NCBI GenBank assembly: GCA_048594975.1
Contig: JBMDXQ010000151.1
Location: forward strand, 1-64,000
Direction: 5' to 3'
DNA from: JBMDXB01 sp048594975
GTDB lineage: Bacteria > Acidobacteriota > Vicinamibacteria > Vicinamibacterales > 2-12-FULL-66-21
DNA: 64,000 nt
The notes under the pieces were generated by a model, which was not told where the DNA came from, did no database searches, and saw only the letters and a program-made list of their open reading frames with translations. The position numbers were made by a program, and so were the translations under genes. Shown piece after piece: positions 36,742 to 44,321 of the stretch (positions within the stretch are counted from its first letter, which is position 1; each line of letters opens with the position of its first letter).

Positions 36742-39497
36742 AGCGCTTCATCGCGGTCGGGCTGGTCATCGCCGCGGTTCTCTGGACGCGACAGATCGTC
36801 ATCACGATGCCGTCCGAGCCGCGCACCACCGCGCTCTCGCTCGGGTTCACCCTGATCCTCGCGCTGGTGATGGGAAACTTTCTGCGGCGCTTCCGGCTGC
36901 CGCGTCTGACCGGCTATCTGCTCTTCGGGGTGCTCACCGGCCCGTACCTGGCCAATGTGATCACCGAGCCGGTTGCCCGGCAGCTCCAGGCCGTGACCGG
37001 CCTGGCGACGACGCTCATCGCCCTGATCGCCGGCCTGATGATCAACGTCGAGCGTCTCCGGCCGCGCCTCGGGGCCATCGCCACGATGACCGGCTTGACG
37101 CTGACCACGGCGATGGCCGGGCTGTTCGTCGCCGCGTGGTTCGCCTGGCCGTGGCTGCCGGTCGCGCCCGAGGCGACTGGGCTCCTCAAGCTCGCGATCG
37201 TCCTCCTGCTGGTCGTGTCCGTGGTCAGCTTCTCGCCCACCATGACCGCCGCAGTGATCGCCGAAACCGGCGCCCGCGGGCGCCTGAGCGATCTCGTGCT
37301 CGCGCTGGTGGTCCTTGCCGACGTCGTCGTGCTCGTGCTGTTCTCGCTGTCGATGCAGCTCGCGCGTTTCGCCGCGGGCACGGGCACGGCCACCGACGTC
37401 AACCTGCTGGTGCGGCTGGCATGGGAGATCGGCGGCGCCGTGGCGTTCGGCAGCCTCGTGGGCGCGAGCTTCGCGCTCTATCTCCGCTACGTCGGCCGCG
37501 AGGTCACGCTCGTGCTCATCGGCGCCTGCGTGGTTCTCAGCCAGGTGGGCGCCACCCAGCGGCTGGAGCCGCTGGTGGCCGCACTCAGCGCCGGCCTGGT
37601 CGTGGAGAACCTCGCGGTCGCCGAAGGGGACGCGCTGAAGGCGGCCGTCCAGCGCGGTGCGCTCCCGGTGCTCATCGTCTTCTTCGTCACCGTCGGCAGC
37701 TCGCTGCACATCGAGGCACTGACGGCGCTGGGGATCATGGCGGTGGGCGTGGCCCTGCTGCGGATCGTGCTCATTCGCGCCGGCACCGTGGCGGGCATGC
37801 GCATGTCCGGGGTCACGCCGCGCGTCGGCGCCTACGTGTGGACCGGGCTGATTTCTCAGGCCGGCGTCACCCTCGGGCTGACCGCCGTGATGGCGGCGGA
37901 GTTCCCGTCGTGGGGCGGCCAGATCCAGCTGTTGCTGGTCGCGCTGATCGTGATGCACGAGCTGCTCGGGCCGGTGCTGTTCCGCCACGGCCTGCTGCGG
38001 GCCGGCGATCTCGAGAGCCGTGCCGAGCGGCCGCTCATCGTCGTCTCGAACCGCGAGCCGTACATCCACGACTACGACGGCGGCGGCCGCATCACCTACA
38101 AGCCGGCCACCGGCGGCGTCGCCGTCGCCCTCGACGCGCTGATGCGCGAGCGCGGCGGGGTGTGGATCGCCCACGGATCCGGCAGCGCCGACCGCGCGGT
38201 CGTAGACGCCTCCGACAAGGTGTTCGTGCCGCCGGAGGCCCCGGCCTACCAGGTCCGCCGCCTGTGGATCGACGATGAGCGGTTCGCCTCCTACTACGGC
38301 GGGTTCGCCAACGAGGGCCTGTGGCCGCTGTGCCACGTCGTACACGTCCGGCCGACGTTCCGCACCGAGGACTGGGCCGCCTACCGCTCGGTCAACGCGC
38401 AGTTCGCCGCCGCGATCGACCAGGAGCTGAAGAGCGCCGACACGCCGGTGTTCCTCCAGGACTATCACCTCGCGATGGTCGCCCCGGAACTGCGCCGGCG
38501 GCGGCCGGCCGCGCGGACCGCGTTGTTCTGGCACATCCCGTGGCCGAATCCGGACCGCCTGCGCATCTGCCCGTGGCGCCGCGACCTGCTCGAGGGCCTG
38601 CTCGCGAACGACCTCCTCGCGTTCCAGCTCGAACGCGACCGCCGCAACTTCCTGCTGGCAGTCGAGGACGAGCTCGAAGCAGACGTCGAGGCCGACGGCG
38701 CGCGCGTTCTGCTCCACGGGCATTGGAGCACGCTGGTGTCCGCGCCGATCGGGGTCGACTACGATCGGATCCAGGACGTCGCGCAGGACGCCGCGCTCGC
38801 ACCCGAGCAGCACCGGCTGATCGAAGCGTTCGGCCTCGAAGCGCCCATCCTCGGCATCGGCGTCGATCGCCTGGACTACACCAAGGGCATCCCCGAGCGC
38901 TTCGCCGCGCTCGACGCCGTCCTCACCAGGCGACCCGAGCTTCGCGGCCTCGTGACCTTCGTGCAGATCGGCGTGCCCTCGCGGTCGGAGCTCGAGAGCT
39001 ACAGCGCGATCGAGACTGAAATCGATCAGATCGTCGCGGACCTGAACCGCCGCCATGCGGTCCCGGGGGGGCCGCCTCCTGTCCACTATCACAAGGGCGC
39101 GCTCACCCTGGCCAGCCTGGTGGCGCTCTACCGGCTGGCGCGCTTCTGCGTGGTCAGCTCGCTGCACGACGGCATGAACCTGGTGGCGAAGGAGTTCGTC
39201 GCCGCGCGCGACGACGAGGACGGAGTGCTCGTGCTCAGCGCGCTGGCCGGCGCCGCGCAGGAGCTGCACGACGCCCTGGCCATCAACCCGTACGACATCG
39301 AGGGCTTCGCCCTGGCGCTCGGTCGCGCCATCGATATGCCCCGCGCGGAGCGTCAGGCGCGCATGCGCGCCCTGCGGCGGGTCGTGGCCGGCCGCAACGT
39401 GTTCAGCTGGGCCTCCGACATCCTCGAGGGGCTGGAGAGCCTGTGGACCAAGCCGCTGCGGTACGCGGCGCGCGCGCCGGAGGATACGCCTGTGTAG
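36738..39497 (+). CDS. Na+/H+ antiporter - trehalose-6-phosphate synthase fusion
   Basis: 919 aa single open frame. Residues 1 to about 425 are a polytopic CPA2-type exchanger (about 12 helices; LTGYLLFGVLTGPYLAN, FSPTMTAAVIAETGARG). From about residue 430 a complete GT20 OtsA domain follows: LIVVSNREPYI, YYGGFANEGLWPL, QDYHLAMVAPELR (about 573), HIPWPNPDRL (about 597), GVDRLDYTKGIPER (about 708) and SLHDGMNLVAKEFVAA (about 807). All key UDP-glucose and glucose-6-phosphate residues known from E. coli OtsA appear kept. It would make trehalose-6-phosphate at the inner membrane next to an ion exchanger. No OtsB phosphatase lies nearby. ATG overlaps the previous stop. Confidence 0.88.
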   Translation: MKRFIAVGLVIAAVLWTRQIVITMPSEPRTTALSLGFTLILALVMGNFLRRFRLPRLTGYLLFGVLTGPYLANVITEPVARQLQAVTGLATTLIALIAGLMINVERLRPRLGAIATMTGLTLTTAMAGLFVAAWFAWPWLPVAPEATGLLKLAIVLLLVVSVVSFSPTMTAAVIAETGARGRLSDLVLALVVLADVVVLVLFSLSMQLARFAAGTGTATDVNLLVRLAWEIGGAVAFGSLVGASFALYLRYVGREVTLVLIGACVVLSQVGATQRLEPLVAALSAGLVVENLAVAEGDALKAAVQRGALPVLIVFFVTVGSSLHIEALTALGIMAVGVALLRIVLIRAGTVAGMRMSGVTPRVGAYVWTGLISQAGVTLGLTAVMAAEFPSWGGQIQLLLVALIVMHELLGPVLFRHGLLRAGDLESRAERPLIVVSNREPYIHDYDGGGRITYKPATGGVAVALDALMRERGGVWIAHGSGSADRAVVDASDKVFVPPEAPAYQVRRLWIDDERFASYYGGFANEGLWPLCHVVHVRPTFRTEDWAAYRSVNAQFAAAIDQELKSADTPVFLQDYHLAMVAPELRRRRPAARTALFWHIPWPNPDRLRICPWRRDLLEGLLANDLLAFQLERDRRNFLLAVEDELEADVEADGARVLLHGHWSTLVSAPIGVDYDRIQDVAQDAALAPEQHRLIEAFGLEAPILGIGVDRLDYTKGIPERFAALDAVLTRRPELRGLVTFVQIGVPSRSELESYSAIETEIDQIVADLNRRHAVPGGPPPVHYHKGALTLASLVALYRLARFCVVSSLHDGMNLVAKEFVAARDDEDGVLVLSALAGAAQELHDALAINPYDIEGFALALGRAIDMPRAERQARMRALRRVVAGRNVFSWASDILEGLESLWTKPLRYAARAPEDTPV

Positions 39498-39598
39498 CAG
39501 AGGCTGAACGACGGAGAGACAGCCCAAAGGTCCCGAAGCTTCAGAGAACCTGCGGTCGGCGCCGCGCCGGAGGTTTTCCGGTTCGGGTGCTCCAGCGA

Positions 39599-40345
39599 TC
39601 AGAGGTCGCCGAACACGAACCGCAGGACGGCGATTGCGGCCACCGGCAGCGCGTCGGCGCGCAGCGTCAAAGATCCCAGCGCGACAGGAAGGCAGCCGGC
39701 GTTCGCCGCGGCGCGCCGTTCGTCAGCGGACCACCCGCCTTCCGGACCGACGAGCACCGCGGCGGACGCGGGCCGGGGCCGATCGAGCAGCGAGCGCATG
39801 CCGACCTCCCCGCCCTGGGCCGCCTGCGGTTCGACGAGCATCAGCCGCCACTCATCACGAGCCGTCCGCAGCCACTGGTCCAGGTGCTGCGGCTCCCCGA
39901 TCACCGGGACGGTCGCCCGGCGGCACTGCTTGGCCGACGCGATCGCAATGCGCCGCCACCGTTCGGCGGCGCGGCCGGACGAGACCAGCCGGCCGCTCAC
40001 CGCGACGTGGCTCGTGACGACCGGATCGACGCGCGACACGCCCATCATCGTCGCGTCGCGGACGACCTCGTCCATCGCCTCCCCCTTGAGAACGGCCTGG
40101 ACGAGCGCCAGGGGAACGGTTGGCTTGCCGGCAGGCTCCAACCGCTCGACCAGCGCCACCGTCGCCGACCCGCGCGACGCGCGGACCACCTCGCCGCGGA
40201 ACTCGAGACCGCGGCCGTCGAACACGGCGACGGCGTCGCCCGGCCCGAGGCGCAGCACGCGCACGAGGTGCGTCGCCTCGTCGGGCGGCAGCATGACCTC
40301 GGGCGCGGCGGGATCGAGCGCGGGGGCATAGAAGCGCGGGAGCAT
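39599..40345 (-). CDS. rsmE: 16S rRNA (uracil1498-N3)-methyltransferase
   Basis: 248 aa SPOUT-class enzyme that methylates U1498 of 16S rRNA. The PUA-like N-terminus (MLPRFYAP, EATHLVRVLRLGPGD), the knot motifs VGPEGGWSADE and LTLRADALPVAAIAVL are typical. In many bacteria rsmE directly follows prmA; here a three-gene operon lies between them and rsmE is inverted. It converges with the fusion gene across a 101-bp gap and diverges from the kinase gene. Confidence 0.95.
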   Translation of the reverse strand: MLPRFYAPALDPAAPEVMLPPDEATHLVRVLRLGPGDAVAVFDGRGLEFRGEVVRASRGSATVALVERLEPAGKPTVPLALVQAVLKGEAMDEVVRDATMMGVSRVDPVVTSHVAVSGRLVSSGRAAERWRRIAIASAKQCRRATVPVIGEPQHLDQWLRTARDEWRLMLVEPQAAQGGEVGMRSLLDRPRPASAAVLVGPEGGWSADERRAAANAGCLPVALGSLTLRADALPVAAIAVLRFVFGDL

Positions 40346-40369
40346 CGGGCGGATTATGGCGTATCCGCG

Positions 40370-40375
40370 CTATAC
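40370..40375 (+). promoter_or_regulatory. -10 box of the kinase gene
   Basis: TATACT lies 25 bp inside the rsmE-kinase divergent gap, with a transcription start expected near 40382 and the GTG start 42 nt later. No clear -35 is seen. Confidence 0.4.
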
Positions 40376-40423
40376 TGCGGCGACACCATCACGCGTTCAC
40401 GTTCGCCGTCCGCGAATCACCCG

Positions 40424-41413
40424 GTGCTCTTCAGAGGCCAGACCCTCGGGAAGTACAAGATCCTCGCACCGCTCGGCAGCGGCGGCTTCGGCAGCGTGTA
40501 TCTCGCGCAGGACACCTGGATCGACAAGAAGGTCGCAATCAAGGTGCCGCACCGCCAGGGCCTCGACTTCGGCGAGCTGCTGCGCGAGCCGCGGCTGCTG
40601 GCCAGCGTCAGCCATCCCAACATCGTCTCGATCACGACCGCTGAGAAGCAGGACAACATCTTCTTCATCGTGATGGAGTACGTGCAGGGGGAGACGCTCG
40701 AGAACATCATCGCCCTCGGCGGCGCACTCGATCTGCACCGCGCGCTCGACTTCACCTGCCAGATCTGCAACGCCGTCGATCACGCGCACGCCCAGGGCGT
40801 GATCCACCGCGACCTCCGTCCCGCCAACGTGCTGGTGACGGAGAACGACGTGCTGAAGGTCGCCGACTTCGGCACCTCGCGCTTCCTCGAGATCGCGGCG
40901 CACGGCACGACGGTGATCGGCAGCCCGCCGTACATGGCGCCCGAACAGTTCCAGGGGAAGGCGGTCTTCGCGTCGGACCTCTATTCGCTCGGCGTGACGA
41001 TGTATCAGATGCTGACCGGGGTCCTGCCCTATGACACGCCGGCGCCGGCGGATCTGCAGAAGCTCATGTCAGGTGAGCTGGTGTCGCCGCCGCGCGTGAG
41101 GAATCCGGCCATCCCCCGCGAGATCAGCGACATCGTCATGAAGGCCATGGCGCCTGACGTCACGGCGCGGTATCAGCGCGCCGCGGACCTGCTGCAGGAC
41201 GTGCTCGCCGCACGGCGGACGGCACAGGCGCGCCGAACGCCAGCGCCCGCGGGCCGGGTCGAGGCGGCCGCGCGAGCACCGCGGGAGGACGCCCGCGCGA
41301 TCCAGTCGCGCTTGCGCGCCCGCGAGGCGCCGGCGGCGCGGTTCTGCTGGCAGTGTCACAAGCCGCTGCACGCGCGTGCCGATCGCTGCCCGTTCTGCGG
41401 CGAACAGCAGTAG
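40424..41413 (+). CDS. Ser/Thr protein kinase with C-terminal zinc ribbon
   Basis: 329 aa soluble Hanks-type kinase. LGSGGFGSVYLAQD is the glycine loop, VAIKVP has the ATP lysine, VIHRDLRPANVLV the catalytic Asp and VADFGTSRF the metal Asp, so unlike the kinase at 17.7-19.2 kb it should be active. The activation segment ends in SPPYMAPEQF. After a basic linker the last 23 residues form a CWQC...CPFC zinc ribbon; there is no membrane helix. GTG at 40424 is the only in-frame start codon between the promoter and the glycine loop; it lacks a ribosome site. Confidence 0.88.
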   Translation: MLFRGQTLGKYKILAPLGSGGFGSVYLAQDTWIDKKVAIKVPHRQGLDFGELLREPRLLASVSHPNIVSITTAEKQDNIFFIVMEYVQGETLENIIALGGALDLHRALDFTCQICNAVDHAHAQGVIHRDLRPANVLVTENDVLKVADFGTSRFLEIAAHGTTVIGSPPYMAPEQFQGKAVFASDLYSLGVTMYQMLTGVLPYDTPAPADLQKLMSGELVSPPRVRNPAIPREISDIVMKAMAPDVTARYQRAADLLQDVLAARRTAQARRTPAPAGRVEAAARAPREDARAIQSRLRAREAPAARFCWQCHKPLHARADRCPFCGEQQ

Positions 41414-41531
41414 CGCACGGCCACGTGCACCGTTCACGTGCGGTTCACGCCGCGCACCACAGGCGCGCGAACAAGGGCGTATGCTCGCGGCAGACCGGCG
41501 CGGGAACGCACCGGGTCGGTTGATCGCCATG

Positions 41532-41557
41532 TGCTAAGATCCTCGGCGGACAAGGAG
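41532..41557 (+). promoter_or_regulatory. ilvE extended -10 and ribosome site
   Basis: TGC-TAAGAT (41532-41540) is an extended -10; AAGGAG (41552-41557) lies 6 nt before the ATG at 41564. Unlike several neighbours, ilvE therefore has a leader with a standard ribosome site. Confidence 0.5.
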
Positions 41558-41563
41558 TAGTTC

Positions 41564-42544
41564 ATGGCGTTTACCGGCTCCGGCAAGGTCTGGATGAACG
41601 GCGCCCTCGTCGACTGGGCGGACGCGACGATCCACATCGCCTCGCACGTCGTGCACTACGGCAGCGGCGTGTTCGAGGGGGCCCGGTGCTACGAGACGCC
41701 GCGCGGCTCCGCCTGCTTCCGCCTCGACGCGCACATGCGCCGCCTCTACGACTCCGCGAAGATCTACCGGATGGAGCCCAGGATCGGCCAGCGGGAGCTG
41801 ACCGAGGCGGTGTACGAAACCATCCGCGCCAACGAACTGAAGGCCTGCTACATTCGGCCGATCGTCTACCGGGGCTACAACGCGCTCGGCGTGAACCCGC
41901 TGCCGTGCCCAGTGGATTCCGCCGTCCTCGTCTGGGAATGGGGCGCGTACCTCGGGCAGGACGCCCTGGATCGCGGCGTCGACGTGCGCATCAGCTCATG
42001 GGCGCGCTCGGCCCCCAACACCTTCCCCACCTTGGCCAAGACCTCGGCGAACTACGCGAACTCCGGGCTGATCAAGATGGAGGCGATTGCCGAGGGCTAT
42101 GCCGAGGGCATCGCGCTCGACACCTTCGGATACTTGAGCGAAGGCAGCGGGCAGAACCTGTTCGTCATCCGCGACAACGTCCTCTACACGCCGCCGCTCA
42201 CCGCCTCGATTCTGCCGGGCATCACGCGCTCGTCGGTCATCACGCTGGCACGCGATCTCGGGTTCCGCGTGCGCGAGGAGATGCTGCCGCGGGAACTGCT
42301 CTACATCGCCGACGAGGCGTTTTTCGCCGGCACCGCCGTCGAGATCACGCCGATCCGCAGCGTGGACAAGATCGCCATCGGCAACGGCCGCCGCGGCCCG
42401 GTGACCGAGGCCATCCAGCAGGCGTTCTTCGACGTCATCAACGGCGAGCGCCCGGACCACCACGGCTGGTTGACATACGTCTATCCGGGCGAACCGCTGC
42501 AGGCGACCGCGGCCGCGGCGCGCGCCGCCGGCAAGACGGCCTAG
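41564..42544 (+). CDS. ilvE: branched-chain amino acid aminotransferase
   Basis: 326 aa class IV PLP aminotransferase for the last step of Ile, Leu and Val synthesis. VHYGSGVFEGARCYET, RPIVYRGYNALGVNP, TLAKTSANYANSGLIKMEA (with the Schiff-base Lys) and SEGSGQNLFVIRDNVLYTPP are typical; EITPIRSVDK closes the active site. Length is normal. A good AAGGAG ribosome site supports the start. It stands alone between the kinase and pilT. Confidence 0.95.
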   Translation: MAFTGSGKVWMNGALVDWADATIHIASHVVHYGSGVFEGARCYETPRGSACFRLDAHMRRLYDSAKIYRMEPRIGQRELTEAVYETIRANELKACYIRPIVYRGYNALGVNPLPCPVDSAVLVWEWGAYLGQDALDRGVDVRISSWARSAPNTFPTLAKTSANYANSGLIKMEAIAEGYAEGIALDTFGYLSEGSGQNLFVIRDNVLYTPPLTASILPGITRSSVITLARDLGFRVREEMLPRELLYIADEAFFAGTAVEITPIRSVDKIAIGNGRRGPVTEAIQQAFFDVINGERPDHHGWLTYVYPGEPLQATAAAARAAGKTA

Positions 42545-42577
42545 GTCCCTGACCCCGCGGGAGTCGAGCCCGCCCCC

Positions 42578-43741
42578 ATGCACATCAACGACCTGCTCAA
42601 GATCGCGGTGGCGGCGGGAGCGTCCGACCTGCACCTAAAGGTCGGCAGCTACCCGATGATGCGCGTCAACGGCGCGCTGGTCGTCGCGTCGGAGGCCAAG
42701 CGCCTCGACCGCCAGGACACCGAGTCGATGGCGGGCACGATCTTCACCCCGGAGCACCACGAGAAGTTCCGCACCTCGCAGGAAGTGGATCTCGCCTACA
42801 GCGTCGCCGGGCTGGGGCGCTTCCGCTGCAACGTCTTCCAGCAGCGCGGCACCATCGGCCTGGCGCTGCGCGTCATCCCCTACAAGATTCGGACGATCGA
42901 CGAGCTCGGGCTGCCGCCGGTGCTCAAGCGGGTCGCGTCGGAGGAGCGCGGGCTGGTGCTCGTCACCGGCACGACCGGCAGCGGGAAGAGCACGACTCTC
43001 GCGGCGATGATCGACTACATCAACTCGACGCGCGCCACCCACATCATGACCGTCGAGGACCCGATCGAGTATCTGCACCGCGACCACCACTCGATCGTCA
43101 ACCAGCGCGAGGTGGCGGTGGACACGCAGTCGTTCGCGCACGCGCTGCGCTCCGCGCTCCGGCAGGACCCGGACGTCATCCTCGTCGGCGAGATGCGCGA
43201 CCACGAGACGGTCGAAACGGCGCTGCTCGCCGCCGAGACCGGACACCTCGTGTTCTCGACCCTGCACACCCTGGACGCCACCGAGACCATCAACCGCATC
43301 GTCGCCGGCTTCCAGCCGCATCAGCAGCGGCAGGTCCGCCTCCAGCTCGCGACCGTGCTGCGGGCCGCCGTCTCGCAGCGCCTGATGCCGCGCGCCGACG
43401 GGCTCGGCCGTGTCCCGGCGGTCGAGGTGATGGTGGGCACGGCGTTCATTCGCGACTGCATCATCGACAAGGACCGGACCGGCCTGATCCACGGCGCGAT
43501 CGCCGCCGGCACGTCGCAGTACGGGATGCAGACGTTCGACCAGTCGATCTTCGGCCTCTACCAGCAGGGCTTCGTGACGCTCGAGGAGGCGCTGCGCTGG
43601 GCGACCAACGTCGACGAGTTCAAGCTCAAGGTCCAGGGGATCTCGACCACCGCCGAAATGGCGCGCGACGAGATGGCCCGGCGCAGCGGCACGGGAATGG
43701 GCGCGCCTGCCGCGCCGGAGATCACGCGGTTTGGAAGGTGA
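42578..43741 (+). CDS. pilT: type IV pilus twitching motility ATPase PilT
   Basis: 387 aa hexameric ATPase that retracts type IV pili. It begins MHINDLLKIAVAAGASDLHL as in the family. GTTGSGKSTTLAAMID is the Walker A, MTVEDPIEYLH the Asp box, LVGEMRDHETVETALLAAETGH the Walker B and His box. The C-terminal AIRNLIRE-type motif of PilT is not obvious (here EALRWATNVDEFKLKVQGIS), so a PilU-like role is possible. No pilus structural genes are in the window. Confidence 0.92.
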   Translation: MHINDLLKIAVAAGASDLHLKVGSYPMMRVNGALVVASEAKRLDRQDTESMAGTIFTPEHHEKFRTSQEVDLAYSVAGLGRFRCNVFQQRGTIGLALRVIPYKIRTIDELGLPPVLKRVASEERGLVLVTGTTGSGKSTTLAAMIDYINSTRATHIMTVEDPIEYLHRDHHSIVNQREVAVDTQSFAHALRSALRQDPDVILVGEMRDHETVETALLAAETGHLVFSTLHTLDATETINRIVAGFQPHQQRQVRLQLATVLRAAVSQRLMPRADGLGRVPAVEVMVGTAFIRDCIIDKDRTGLIHGAIAAGTSQYGMQTFDQSIFGLYQQGFVTLEEALRWATNVDEFKLKVQGISTTAEMARDEMARRSGTGMGAPAAPEITRFGR

Positions 43742-43747
43742 CGATGA

Positions 43748-43831
43748 AGTGGCGAGTGGTAGGTGATCGTGGTAGTTGGTAAGCAACCACTCTCACCACT
43801 TACGACTTACCACTTACCATTTACCACTTCA
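43748..43831. repeat. 84-bp heptamer array between pilT and recX
   Basis: Twelve 7-bp steps fill the gap exactly. The left five units are GTGG/GGTA-rich (AGTGGCG, AGTGGTA ...) and the right five are variants of CACTTAC; they are roughly reverse complements of each other, so the whole tract can fold back. It ends 6 bp before the recX ATG. The right arm of the array at 25.7 kb has the same length (84 bp, 12 units). Confidence 0.8.
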
Positions 43832-43837
43832 CGCCGC

Positions 43838-44308
43838 ATGTCCGCCTACTCAGACGCTCTGCGTCTCCTCGCCCGGCGCGAGCTGCCGGTGGAAGGCGTG
43901 CGCGTCCGGCTCGTCGATCGCGGTCATCCCCGCGATGCGGTCGAGGGCGCGATTCGCGAACTGGTGGCGAACGGCGCGCTCGACGATCGCCGCTTTGCGC
44001 TGGCCTACGCACGCACCGCGGCGACGGTGAAGGGGCGCGGCCGGCTGCGGGTGCTCCGCGAGCTGGCGGCGCTCGGCGTCGCCCGCGATCTCGCTTCGGC
44101 GTGCGTCGGCGAGGTCTTCGGCGAGCTGGACGAGCGATCGCTCCTCGCGCGCGCCATCCAGAAGAAGCTGCGCGGCCACCCGCGGCTGGAGACGCCGCGC
44201 GACCGCGCGCGCCTCTACCAGTTCCTCATGCGCCAGGGGTTCACCCCGGCGGCGGTCGCGGCGGCGCTGCGCCGGCTGCCGGGCGGCGCGGCGGTCGAAG
44301 AAGTCTGA
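43838..44308 (+). CDS. recX: regulatory protein RecX
   Basis: 156 aa, built of three-helix RecX repeats (SAYSDALRLLARRELP, AIRELVANGALDDRRFALAYARTAAT, YQFLMRQGFTPAAVAAALRRL). RecX inhibits RecA filament growth. The ATG at 43838 was preferred to an upstream in-frame start because the DNA before it is heptamer array. recX directly before alaS is a common bacterial order; recA is not in the window. Confidence 0.87.
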   Translation: MSAYSDALRLLARRELPVEGVRVRLVDRGHPRDAVEGAIRELVANGALDDRRFALAYARTAATVKGRGRLRVLRELAALGVARDLASACVGEVFGELDERSLLARAIQKKLRGHPRLETPRDRARLYQFLMRQGFTPAAVAAALRRLPGGAAVEEV

Positions 44309-44309
44309 G

Positions 44310-44315
44310 TACAAT
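44310..44315 (+). promoter_or_regulatory. alaS -10 box
   Basis: TACAAT overlaps the end of recX and lies 6 nt before the alaS ATG, so transcription from it would give an essentially leaderless mRNA. Confidence 0.45.
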
Positions 44316-44321
44316 GGGTGG

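Noticed and set aside
43748..43831. CRISPR array
   Set aside because: The unit is 7 bp with no spacers and no cas genes nearby; it is a degenerate tandem array.
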